Position numbers and translations under genes: made by a program. Positions 52,772-61,381 of a stretch of 64,000 bases of DNA are shown in pieces. Where the stretch lies: the NCBI RefSeq assembly GCF_001655775.1, contig NZ_LXFF01000012.1:141-64140 (forward strand), in the 5' to 3' direction. The notes beneath the pieces are model-generated. The model did no database searches. It was not told the origin of the DNA and saw nothing but the letters and a program-made list of their open reading frames with translations. The DNA comes from Candidatus Arthromitus sp. SFB-turkey (GTDB lineage: Bacteria > Bacillota > Clostridia > Clostridiales > Clostridiaceae). Every line of letters begins with the position of its first letter. Position 1 is the stretch's first letter.

Positions 52772-54165
52772 TACGAATCTAATTTTAAGTTTTTATCATT
52801 GAATTTATCCATGTTTATTTGTTTCAATAATTTATCTACAATCAGTGAAATTGTTAATCCACCATTTATATTTAAACAAGTTCTACCCATATCTAAAATT
52901 GGGTCAACAGCCAAAATTGGTCCAACATATTCAAAGAATGGTGTTAAACCAATTCCAGATAATACTGAAGAAGCAACGGTATGCCCACCACCTGGTATAC
53001 CAGCTATTCCAAAGGAACTAACTGTTACAACTATAATTGTCATTAAATAAAATGCAAAATTTAAAGGAGTTCCGCTCATATTTGCAACATTAATAACAAC
53101 CATAGCACCAAAAACTCCGGCACATCCAGCTTGTCCTGCAGTTGTACCTAGACCCATAACAAAAGCAGAAGTGGAGTCAGTTGCACCCATTGAAGTTGTC
53201 AATGTTTCAACAGCAACAGGGAGTGTACCTAAACTTGATCTTGAAGTAAATCCAAGGAAAAGTGGTGCAATTGCTTTTTTCAAATAAATGATAGGATTAA
53301 ATCCAAATAATGATAATGCTAGAAGATGAACTCCAAACATTATTATCATTCCAACATATAAAGCAATTATAAATGTTAAAACATCTAAAATTGATTTTAA
53401 ACCACGTTGTGCTATTGAGTTAGCCATCAAAGGTATTACTGCATATGGAATTAAACTTATGATTGACATTGCAATGCTTATAATTATTTTGTGAAGTGCA
53501 TCAATTAAACTTATAAAAGAATTAATTTGACTTTTATAAATTGAAGACATTTTTTTAGCAGCTACACCTACAAATGCGGAAAAAATAACTACAGCTATTA
53601 TGTTAGTATTAACCATTGCTTCAACTGGATTTTTAGGAATTAAATTCCTTAATATATCAACAAAGTTTTTAACTTCTTTAATTTCTGCAGTTACATTTGT
53701 TGCGTTTCCAGATAAACCAAGTCTGAAAAGATTTGCAACAATTATACCAATTGTTGATGCAATTAAAACGTTGATGATATATGCAAATATTGTTTTTGAT
53801 GTAAGTTCCTTCATATTTGAAGAATTTTTTATTGAAATAATAACATGAATTATTGAAACAACAATAAGAGGTATAACAATCATTCTTATTAAGTCAATGA
53901 AACCATTACCAAATAGAGAATACCATTTTGTTGTTTCGTTAATCCAAACTATATCTAATGGATTATCAGGTGTTTTAGCTACTATTTGAATAACTACACC
54001 TAGTATAATACCAATAACTGTTCCAATTATAGTTCTAATTGAAAAATTAACATGTTTTTTCTTTAAAAGGAACATAAGTGCAAATAGAATTAATAATATC
54101 GCTAAAAATGTTAGTGCTAATGGTGAACTGATCATCAAAAAATCAGTTAAAAAAGAATTGTTCAT
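52771..54165 (-). CDS. Sodium-dependent dicarboxylate/cystine symporter (DAACS family)
   Basis: A 464-residue membrane protein. The Glt/TcyP signature is clear: 'LIRMIVIPLIVVSIIHVI', the HP1-type serine-rich loop 'GFTSRSSLGTLPVAVETL', and 'GAMVVINVANMSGTPLNF' with 'GIPGGGHTVASSVLSGIGL'. The 'RSSLGTLPVAVE' version is nearer to TcyP L-cystine carriers than to glutamate or C4-dicarboxylate carriers; cystine uptake would suit an auxotroph. It sits between the two oxidoreductase genes, with its own terminator. Confidence 0.9.
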   Translation of the reverse strand: MNNSFLTDFLMISSPLALTFLAILLILFALMFLLKKKHVNFSIRTIIGTVIGIILGVVIQIVAKTPDNPLDIVWINETTKWYSLFGNGFIDLIRMIVIPLIVVSIIHVIISIKNSSNMKELTSKTIFAYIINVLIASTIGIIVANLFRLGLSGNATNVTAEIKEVKNFVDILRNLIPKNPVEAMVNTNIIAVVIFSAFVGVAAKKMSSIYKSQINSFISLIDALHKIIISIAMSIISLIPYAVIPLMANSIAQRGLKSILDVLTFIIALYVGMIIMFGVHLLALSLFGFNPIIYLKKAIAPLFLGFTSRSSLGTLPVAVETLTTSMGATDSTSAFVMGLGTTAGQAGCAGVFGAMVVINVANMSGTPLNFAFYLMTIIVVTVSSFGIAGIPGGGHTVASSVLSGIGLTPFFEYVGPILAVDPILDMGRTCLNINGGLTISLIVDKLLKQINMDKFNDKNLKLDS

Positions 54166-54290
54166 TAAGTAAAATCACCTAACCTTTTTAAAATTTATTT
54201 AAATTATTTTTATGGAATTTGACTGCAAAATAAGTATAAACAAGAGGATAATTATAGTCAATATCAATAACTTAAGTAAACGTTATAAAA

Positions 54291-54327
54291 AAATACACCC
54301 AAAACAATTGTTGTTTTGGGTGTATTT
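54291..54327 (-). terminator. Terminator of the 939-residue fusion gene
   Basis: A 15-bp perfect stem AAATACACCCAAAAC with complement, a 7-base loop, flanked by A and T runs. Confidence 0.9.
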
Positions 54328-57147
54328 TTAATGTCCAAGTTTTGATTTTGGATAAAAATATGAAATTATTATACCTAACATAATTACTAAATAAGATAAG
54401 TTATTTAAAGGTGAAGGAATAACTAGCATTAAAATAAATCTAATTGCAAAGACGAGTGCCCATAATAAAGTTAAATTTCTATTTATTATTTTAAAGAGTT
54501 TTGTTTTTGTAACAGACGGATGAAAAGAAATTTTTGAATATTCACTCATGACACTTGAGTTTGTTCCTGCACTTATAAATAATGTTAAGATTAAAACTAT
54601 GTCTAAGAAGAAAGGGGAAATTATGTTTTTAAATAATACAGGATTTAAAAATGATGCAAGATTATAAATTGAAAATGCAGCTAAATTTATTGATTCCAAT
54701 TTAGTTATGCTTCTGAAATTTTTTGGTTTTATAAAGTTGATAAAGAATGTTGTGTATAATATTGAAAATGCAGAAACTATTGAAGGTGAAAAAATATTGT
54801 GTGTAATCCAATAAAATATCCATGGAACTAATGCTAATGAAACCCATATTACAGGATTTAATTTTAGATTTGGAGAAGTAGAATTATCTTCTTCTTCTGA
54901 AGTATTAAAAAGTGTTGGCATTAAAGCAAAATTCTTTAAATTACCTTCACATTTTATAAGTCCATCCATTAAAGCGTCTTCTCCGTCAAGTCCTTCAAAA
55001 GCAATTCTATGCCATGTTTCATGTGTAGTAATTATTGTTGTATCTATTTTTGATGGTTCACGTGATAATAATTTTGCAGTGTTATTTTTTATTTCTAAGT
55101 ATACTGGTTTTTGATTATCAAACGAAAATTTATATCTAATGTCTAATCCTTCAGCTTTTGAAGAATCAAATCCAGCAAGCATACCATTCATTATTGCTTT
55201 TATAGGCATAAGTTCTTTGGTAAATGTATTTTCAATTTCTTTAGTGTTATTTTCAGAAACGTTATTATCATTAGAATTTGAAGTATTGGGTTCATTTGAA
55301 GAATTATTTGTTTCATTTGAACTAAAATTATCAGGGATTTCTTTATCAAATATTTTTGGCATTGAAGCAAAATTTCTTAAATTTCCTGAACAACTTACAA
55401 GACCGTCCATTAAAGCATCTTGACCACTTAATTCATTAAATGCAATTTTGTACCAAGTTTCATGAGTAGTAGTTATTGTTGTATCTACATGTGAAGGTTC
55501 GGCAGATAATAATTTAGCGGTATTATCTTTAATTTCTAAATATATCGGATTATATCCATCAAATATAAATTTGTAAATAATATGTTTATCTACTGCATTA
55601 GCCGGATTGAATTTTGCAACCATGCCATCCATAATAACATTTAATGGTAAAATTTCATTTTTAATATTATTTGAATTTTCTTTTTTTGATAATATTCTGT
55701 TTACACCTAATATTGAACTAGAAATAACTCCTTCAAAACCTCCACCAGGATATGACCAAGCACCAATTGTTATAGCATTTGAAAATGGAGTTTTGAATGA
55801 AGGTCTGTTAAAACCACCTTGTTGTATATTTTGAGCCCAGCCAAGAATTGAACCATTTGTATTGTTCGTATATCTTTGCATAGTTCTTGGAGTTGCAAAT
55901 TCAAGAACTTGAATATGTTGTTTGATTTTTGGAAAAAATTTGAGGACTTTTTCTAAAAATAATTGTGAAATTTGTTCTTTTTTTTGTTTGTACATTTCTG
56001 TGTTTCTTTCAGGCCAATTTGTAATAAAATCTGCAGATGAAACACATAAAAATGAACCATTTTTATTTAGATCACAATCCATTTGATCATAGGCTGTTAA
56101 TTCAAAATTTGAATTTTCAAAATTACCAGCTTTTATGTTTGCGTATGAATCTTGATGACTTAAATTATTAATAAATAAATGAGAGGTATTTATATCTACT
56201 TCTTTAGTAGAACAGTCTAGTGCAATATATAATTGACTTGCACTTATACTTTTTTCTAAAAATTTGAGTTTATTTACGTAATCATTAATTATAGTATTAT
56301 TTTTTATTAATGAGAAAATATGATTTGGATCGCAAGCAAATATAAATTCATACGCTTCAAATACTTCTTTGTTTTTTGTAGTTACAGAAATGATTTTATC
56401 ATTTTGGGAATGTATTTCTATAACTTCAGAAGAAAGATGAATGTTAGCATTATGTTTTTCAAGTTCGTTTTTCATAATTTTAGTTATATGTCCACTTCCA
56501 CCTTTTATATAGTAACTCCCACCCAAGAGAAAAGAAGATATAGCAACCATATAGTAAAATGCATTTAAATCTTTGGGTGGTAAACCTAAATAAGAACATA
56601 AGTATGAAAAAATTTCTATAAAATTTTCATCATCTACATATTTTTTTAAAAAATCATATAGAGATATTGATTCAAGTTCTGTTTGATATTTTGGCGCATC
56701 TGATTTTAAAATTAAATCTTTCATGTCTTCATATAAATTTTTAATAAATTCAAATAGAGAATTTATATTTGAACTAAAATTAGGAAAATTTTTAATTAAC
56801 ATAATTTTGAATTCTTCAAAATTATTGGGTATATCAATAGTTTCTTTTGAATTCTTTATTATGGTTGTATATTGTTTGTTTTCTAAAATTTCTATATTTT
56901 TTAAGATTCCTAAATTATCTAATGTTTTATACACGGAGCAATTTTTATTAAATCCACTTATTGTATGAATTGAAGAGTCAAATGTATAAAATTTTTCATT
57001 AAAGCCTTTTCTAGTAAAATTTGTAGCGTATCCACCGGGAATTTTATGTTTCTCAAGTAAACAAACTTTTTTTCCGCTTTTAACGAGTTGTATACCTGCA
57101 GTTAATCCAGATAGCCCAGCTCCAATTATAATAACATCATATTTCAT
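54328..57147 (-). CDS. FAD oxidoreductase fused to two SCP2 domains and a membrane domain
   Basis: A 939-residue four-part protein. Residues 1-~490: CrtISO/retinol-saturase-like FAD enzyme ('VIIIGAGLSGLTAG', 'PGGYATNFTRKG', 'RTMQRYTNNTNGSILGWAQN', 'AWSYPGGGFEGVIS'). ~500-610: SCP2 domain 1. ~615-645: Asn/Ser linker. ~650-750: SCP2 domain 2. ~765-939: about five membrane helices starting 'LNPVIWVSLALVPWIFYW' with no recognised family. AAAGGAT precedes the start. It is a paralogue of the 50765 protein plus a second carrier domain and anchor. There is no signal peptide, so the enzyme faces the cytoplasm. I know of no characterised protein with this layout. Confidence 0.9.
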   Translation of the reverse strand: MKYDVIIIGAGLSGLTAGIQLVKSGKKVCLLEKHKIPGGYATNFTRKGFNEKFYTFDSSIHTISGFNKNCSVYKTLDNLGILKNIEILENKQYTTIIKNSKETIDIPNNFEEFKIMLIKNFPNFSSNINSLFEFIKNLYEDMKDLILKSDAPKYQTELESISLYDFLKKYVDDENFIEIFSYLCSYLGLPPKDLNAFYYMVAISSFLLGGSYYIKGGSGHITKIMKNELEKHNANIHLSSEVIEIHSQNDKIISVTTKNKEVFEAYEFIFACDPNHIFSLIKNNTIINDYVNKLKFLEKSISASQLYIALDCSTKEVDINTSHLFINNLSHQDSYANIKAGNFENSNFELTAYDQMDCDLNKNGSFLCVSSADFITNWPERNTEMYKQKKEQISQLFLEKVLKFFPKIKQHIQVLEFATPRTMQRYTNNTNGSILGWAQNIQQGGFNRPSFKTPFSNAITIGAWSYPGGGFEGVISSSILGVNRILSKKENSNNIKNEILPLNVIMDGMVAKFNPANAVDKHIIYKFIFDGYNPIYLEIKDNTAKLLSAEPSHVDTTITTTHETWYKIAFNELSGQDALMDGLVSCSGNLRNFASMPKIFDKEIPDNFSSNETNNSSNEPNTSNSNDNNVSENNTKEIENTFTKELMPIKAIMNGMLAGFDSSKAEGLDIRYKFSFDNQKPVYLEIKNNTAKLLSREPSKIDTTIITTHETWHRIAFEGLDGEDALMDGLIKCEGNLKNFALMPTLFNTSEEEDNSTSPNLKLNPVIWVSLALVPWIFYWITHNIFSPSIVSAFSILYTTFFINFIKPKNFRSITKLESINLAAFSIYNLASFLNPVLFKNIISPFFLDIVLILTLFISAGTNSSVMSEYSKISFHPSVTKTKLFKIINRNLTLLWALVFAIRFILMLVIPSPLNNLSYLVIMLGIIISYFYPKSKLGH

Positions 57148-57218
57148 TTTAATATCCTTTCTTAATTTTCAAAAAGTTATTTATTTATTATTGACAATTA
57201 ATTAATTGATTATATCAC

Positions 57219-57233
57219 AATTGTTAAACAATT
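57219..57233. promoter_or_regulatory. Inverted repeat in divergent promoter region
   Basis: AATTGTT-A-AACAATT lies between the oxidoreductase fusion and the hydrolase gene. On the minus strand it is followed within 5 bases by an extended -10 (TGATATAAT), as an operator would be. Confidence 0.35.
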
Positions 57234-57316
57234 TATTAATGAATATGTGTTTTAAAAAGTATTTGAAATATTTATACTATAATTGAAACAATATAAAATA
57301 TAGGATGTGATTACAT

Positions 57317-58312
57317 ATGAATTTTGCTTGTAGTAGTTTTTCGTGGGAAACAAATGATAAAAAGCATTTATTAGGAAGAACTTATGACCAGTTTGGAGAT
57401 TTAAGAGGAAATTCAATTGTTATTGTCCCTAGAAATTTTGAATTAAGTTTGTTAATTGAAAAAAATTGTATGTTTAAAACAAAATATTGTTTTGTTGGAA
57501 TGGCAGTAAATGGGTTAAAAACACCGATTTTAGTTGATGGAATAAATGAAGAAGGATTAATGGGAGCGCTTCTTAGATATCCAGGATTTGCAAAATATGA
57601 TACTCAAAAGGGAGCAGAGAAAGATATTAATCCAGGATTTTTAGTTACATATTTACTTGGAAAATGTAAAACTGTAGAAGAGGTATGTATTGAGATAAAA
57701 AATATAAATTTAAGTAGTGAAAAAGTTTTTGGAAATGAGATACCAGTTCATTATATTTTTTCTGATAGAACAGGGGAGACAATTATTATTGAGCCAGATG
57801 ATGGGGAAATAACAATTCATAGAGATTCTATTGGAGTTTTAACTAATAGTCCAAATTATAAATGGCATGAACAAAATCTTAGAAATTATGTTGGAGTAAC
57901 TCCGATTTTAAATTCTAAGCAAGAAATTTGCAATAAACAATTTAGAGATTTTGGTTTTTCGGGGTTGAAATTGCCAGGTAGTTATTCTTCAGTAAGTAGA
58001 TTTGTTAAAATAGCTTTATTAAAACAGTTTTCAGTTAAAGCAGAAAATGAAATTGATGGAATAACAAAAATGTTTCATAATTTTTCATCTGTAGATATTC
58101 CAGCAGGGGTTATGTGTATGGAAACAGAAACTGGATATGATTATCAAATGACTTTATGTATGACGGCTATGTGTTCTGAAAGTTTAATTTATTATTTTAA
58201 TCTTTCAAATAATAGAAGAATATGTGCAGTTGATTTGAAAAAAGAATTTGAAAATAAAGAAATAAAACATATAAATCTTCCTAATAAACAAGATATTTTA
58301 TATTTAAATTAA
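57317..58312 (+). CDS. Choloylglycine hydrolase/penicillin V acylase family enzyme
   Basis: A 331-residue Ntn hydrolase. It begins MNFACSSFSW, so Cys5 would become the nucleophile after removal of a four-residue propeptide, as in Bacillus sphaericus penicillin V acylase (MLGCSSLSI). R21 and D24 (GRTYD) and N177 (LTNSPNYKW) lie at the family's catalytic spacing (Arg +16, Asp +19 from Cys). Bile salt hydrolases normally start MC, so the acylase branch is closer. It hydrolyses an amide: conjugated bile acid, penicillin V-like or N-acyl lipid (including acyl-homoserine lactone in some relatives). Cytoplasmic. AGGATGTG site upstream. Confidence 0.9.
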   Translation: MNFACSSFSWETNDKKHLLGRTYDQFGDLRGNSIVIVPRNFELSLLIEKNCMFKTKYCFVGMAVNGLKTPILVDGINEEGLMGALLRYPGFAKYDTQKGAEKDINPGFLVTYLLGKCKTVEEVCIEIKNINLSSEKVFGNEIPVHYIFSDRTGETIIIEPDDGEITIHRDSIGVLTNSPNYKWHEQNLRNYVGVTPILNSKQEICNKQFRDFGFSGLKLPGSYSSVSRFVKIALLKQFSVKAENEIDGITKMFHNFSSVDIPAGVMCMETETGYDYQMTLCMTAMCSESLIYYFNLSNNRRICAVDLKKEFENKEIKHINLPNKQDILYLN

Positions 58313-58350
58313 AAAAAGCACATCACAAATAGATGTGCTAATTTTTTTTA
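58311..58350. terminator. Bidirectional terminator
   Basis: AGCACATC / GATGTGCT stem with 7-base loop, flanked by A7 and T8 runs, between two convergent genes. Confidence 0.85.
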
Positions 58351-59649
58351 ATTTTGTGCAGATTCTTGTTTTAATATATTTTTTTCATATACCTTGAAAA
58401 ATGGATAGTAAATAAAAATACTTACTATTACAATTACACAACTAAATATTACATTTCTAAAATCAAGGGACGATAAGTATGCCTGTATAAAAAATGGAGT
58501 AAATGATGGATCAACAATATGTCCGGTACCAATAATTCCAAATACCTGTGCAAAATAAGTCATACTTACAGTTACTATTGGAGTTATTATAAATGGTATT
58601 GCTAAAATGGGATTAAAAACAATTGGAGATCCAAATATAATTGGTTCGTTTATACCACAAATTCCAGGAATTGTTGATAATCTTCCTAAAGATTTTAAAT
58701 GAACAGATTTACTTTTTAACATGAGAATACATAAACCAAGTGTATTACCAGCACCACCAAGAACGGTAGCTCTAAACATTTGTAAATTCATATAAATATT
58801 TGGTTCTTTTCCAGCTGCTATTAATTCGGCATTCAAACCTGTATTTGTAATTCCAAGAGTGAAAACAATTGGAAAAATAATAGATGTTCCATTAACACCA
58901 ATAAGCCACAAAATATTTCCAAAAGTTACTATAAGTAAAAATCCCCAAATGTTATCAACAACAGATAAAGCAGGATTTAATAATTGTAGTATTCCTTGAG
59001 GAATGCTTACACCAAAAATTATTTTTACAATTATATTTAATCCATATAAGATTATAATGTTTGCTAGTAATGGAAACATTGAATTTATAAATGCAGTTAC
59101 TGCAGGAGGGACACTACTTGGAAGTTTTACTTCAAATCCTTTTTTTTCAATGAGTCTTGTAATTTCAACAGAAATTATTCCGATTAATATTGCCAAAAAT
59201 AAACCGTTTGTTCCTAAAAATTCTGTAGGAATATTTCCATCAGACATAGGAGCACATATCATTAGAAAAACTGCCATTGAAATTAATCCAGACATTGCAC
59301 TTTTCATTTTGTATTCACTTGCTAAAGAGAATGCAATTGTAAATGCTGTTATAAGTCCAAGCATTCCCATTGTCATATCATATGGGGTTGTAATTAAAGA
59401 ATAATTTTTTACAGCAAAATCTTTCCAAGATAAAAGAAATTTTAAAAATATATTTGTAGTATTTGGATCTATTAAATCAGGATTTATTGGAGGATTTGCT
59501 ACAATTAAAAATAATGATCCTATTACAATCATTGGAAGAGTGAGCATCATACCGGTTGAAACAGCTTTTAAATGTATTTGATTACCGATTTTTGCACCAA
59601 TTGGTGATAAAGTTTTATCTAATTTTTCAAACAAAGAATTAGTTTTCAA
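58348..59649 (-). CDS. PTS system EIIC component, lactose/cellobiose type
   Basis: A 433-residue membrane protein, TTG start nine bases after GGAGG. It has ~10 membrane helices and the EIIC glucose-superfamily signature 'GICGINEPIIFGSPIVFNP', with 'GGAGNTLGLCILMLKSKS' before it, as in CelB. It transports a beta-glucoside or chitobiose-like sugar with phosphorylation by IIA and IIB subunits. Neither is encoded nearby, so they must come from elsewhere or the gene is an orphan. The next upstream gene is 21 bases away and probably co-transcribed. Confidence 0.93.
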   Translation of the reverse strand: MKTNSLFEKLDKTLSPIGAKIGNQIHLKAVSTGMMLTLPMIVIGSLFLIVANPPINPDLIDPNTTNIFLKFLLSWKDFAVKNYSLITTPYDMTMGMLGLITAFTIAFSLASEYKMKSAMSGLISMAVFLMICAPMSDGNIPTEFLGTNGLFLAILIGIISVEITRLIEKKGFEVKLPSSVPPAVTAFINSMFPLLANIIILYGLNIIVKIIFGVSIPQGILQLLNPALSVVDNIWGFLLIVTFGNILWLIGVNGTSIIFPIVFTLGITNTGLNAELIAAGKEPNIYMNLQMFRATVLGGAGNTLGLCILMLKSKSVHLKSLGRLSTIPGICGINEPIIFGSPIVFNPILAIPFIITPIVTVSMTYFAQVFGIIGTGHIVDPSFTPFFIQAYLSSLDFRNVIFSCVIVIVSIFIYYPFFKVYEKNILKQESAQN

Positions 59650-59670
59650 TATTTAGTTCCTCCATAAAAA

Positions 59671-60285
59671 TTATTCTTGCCATTGATTGTATTTGAAAGT
59701 TGATTCAACAGTATTATTAGGATCGTAAATTTTTAAAATTTCTAAGTAACGTTCTTTATAATCATTTTCTACAGGAAGTTGAGGAATAACTTTACTAGCT
59801 TCTGTTAAAAAGTGGAAAGAATCTCTGCCCATTTCCATTCCTCTAACAGTGTGTTTGTCTAAAGCAAAATCAGGAATTTCTGGAACAAATCCCATTGCAA
59901 AATTTTTAATTATAATATTTTTTAATAGATCACTGGATCTATCTTTTTTACAAGAACATAGGTATCTAATTGCATGAATAAAAAAGATTGGACGATCTCC
60001 GTCTGCATAAGCATAATTTTTTCTCATTTCATTTAAATTGTTTATAAGTATTGGAGCGTTTGGATCTCCCATTCCAATATCTTCAACGGTTATAGTTATA
60101 AGTCTTCTCCAAAGTTTTTCTTCCATTTGAGGAGAAGTTATGTACATTTCATATGCAAATTGACATGCTTCTTCAACTAAACCTCTTCTAATACATTTTT
60201 GTAGCGATGATATAACTTCGTCTCCAGCTAATCCATTACGTGTAGTTACTTTTGCCCACGGATCTTGTATAAATTTTTTCGACAT
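59671..60285 (-). CDS. Stand-alone RarA/MgsA C-terminal-like protein
   Basis: A 204-residue protein behind AAAGGAT. 'VISSLQKCIRRGLVEEACQFAYEMY', 'LWRRLITITVEDIGMGDPNAPI' and 'DRPIFFIHAIRYLCSCKKDR' match the C-terminal tetramerisation region of RarA/MgsA clamp-loader-like ATPases ('ALQKSIRGSD... LARRLLVIASEDIG'). The AAA+ ATPase part is missing and the protein starts cleanly, so it is a free family rather than a fragment. It is in a unit with the PTS IIC gene. Function unknown. Confidence 0.75.
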   Translation of the reverse strand: MSKKFIQDPWAKVTTRNGLAGDEVISSLQKCIRRGLVEEACQFAYEMYITSPQMEEKLWRRLITITVEDIGMGDPNAPILINNLNEMRKNYAYADGDRPIFFIHAIRYLCSCKKDRSSDLLKNIIIKNFAMGFVPEIPDFALDKHTVRGMEMGRDSFHFLTEASKVIPQLPVENDYKERYLEILKIYDPNNTVESTFKYNQWQE

Positions 60286-60371
60286 GTTTAATTATCCTTT
60301 CTAAATGAAAATTAATTTATTTTATAGATTCTACAACAAAAAAATTTTAAATGATTTAAAAGTTTATTACA

Positions 60372-60400
60372 TAAAAATAAGCACACTAAAAAGTGTGCTT
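60372..60400 (-). terminator. Terminator of the globin gene
   Basis: AAGCACACT / AGTGTGCTT stem with a 4-base loop, followed on the minus strand by TTATTTTTA. Confidence 0.8.
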
Positions 60401-60414
60401 ATGTTTTGAAAAAA

Positions 60415-60849
60415 TTATGCTGTCTCGTATAATTTCTTTTCAACATCTATAAAAATTTCAGCAATAACTTCATATGCTTTTCCCCAAGCTTCTAAAACTT
60501 CATCTGTAGCAGCATCACCTAGAACCTCTTTTATTGCAAGTAATAAATTTTTTCCAACTATAGGATAATGTTCAGGTTTAACTTTTGAATCAACATGAAC
60601 TTGACCTATTTTAGTAACAACAGGCATAATTTTTTCTAAATTGTCTATGTTTTGTGCGGCAGCTAAAATTGACATAGCTAAAGCTTTTGCTTGTTCACCA
60701 CTTTTTTGTTTATCTTCACTAAAAAGAGGTTTAACCTCTGGATTATTTTTGAACATTAATCCATAAAAAGTTTTAGTTATATCTAAACCATGTTCCTTTA
60801 AAGCAGGAACTGTACTTTTTACAATGTCTATAACTTTTTGATCTAACAT
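60415..60849 (-). CDS. Single-domain globin (flavohaemoglobin-type haem domain)
   Basis: A 144-residue globin. Every key residue of the Hmp haem domain is at the same position: Y29 (B10), F43 (CD1), Q53 (E7), proximal H85 (F8) and Y95. The FAD/NAD reductase domain of flavohaemoglobin is absent and the protein ends after helix H. It probably binds O2 or NO; a separate reductase would be needed for NO dioxygenase turnover. Sensible for an anaerobe living against oxygen-releasing, NO-producing epithelium. Confidence 0.93.
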   Translation of the reverse strand: MLDQKVIDIVKSTVPALKEHGLDITKTFYGLMFKNNPEVKPLFSEDKQKSGEQAKALAMSILAAAQNIDNLEKIMPVVTKIGQVHVDSKVKPEHYPIVGKNLLLAIKEVLGDAATDEVLEAWGKAYEVIAEIFIDVEKKLYETA

Positions 60850-60926
60850 AATAAAAATCTCCTATTTATATAAATGATAATAATTTTCATTTATAATATT
60901 AACATAATACAATATTTTTTTCAAAT

Positions 60927-61283
60927 TTAAAAATTTTTTATTTTAAAAATGAAATAGTAGTATAGATAAATTAGTAGTAATATTATTAAAATTTTTATTA
61001 TTATTGCATCTAAAATTATTAAAGGAAACATTAACATTGATGTAGCTAAGCACAATAAAAAAATTTTTCTTCCAATAGAAAGACGTCTATGTTTAACAAA
61101 GTCTTCAAGATATTTTTTGTATATTTTTGAATTTATGAGTTTTTGTTCAAATTTAGGTGATGATTTTGTGAAACAGAACAGTGAAAAAAGTAGAAAAGGT
61201 GTTGTTGGTAATATTGGTAAAAATACACCAATAAAACCAAGAGTAAAAGAAAGAATTCCTAATACTAAAAATATAAATTTCAT
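60927..61283 (-). CDS. DUF454 (YbaN-like) inner membrane protein
   Basis: A 118-residue protein with an N-terminal membrane helix containing the family hallmark 'FLPILPTTPFLLFSLFCF', a basic amphipathic middle ('KYLEDFVKHRRLSIGRK') and two C-terminal helices. The DUF454 family is of unknown function. It is divergent from cutC, sharing a promoter region with a strong inverted repeat. Confidence 0.88.
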   Translation of the reverse strand: MKFIFLVLGILSFTLGFIGVFLPILPTTPFLLFSLFCFTKSSPKFEQKLINSKIYKKYLEDFVKHRRLSIGRKIFLLCLATSMLMFPLIILDAIIIKILIILLLIYLYYYFIFKIKNF

Positions 61284-61317
61284 AATTTTATACCTCAGAA
61301 AATTATGTATATATTAT

Positions 61318-61343
61318 ACTTTAAAATGTTTACATTTTAAAGT
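61318..61343. promoter_or_regulatory. Perfect 11-bp inverted repeat overlapping divergent promoters
   Basis: ACTTTAAAATG with its exact complement and a 4-base spacer. It overlaps the minus-strand promoter TTAAAA-N16-TATAAT (61340-61313) of the DUF454 gene and the -35 (TTTACA) of a TTTACA-N17-TATATA promoter for cutC. Position suggests an operator controlling both. Confidence 0.6.
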
Positions 61344-61381
61344 ATTGTATTTATATAAAAATTTTTGTAAGAGAGGTTTAT

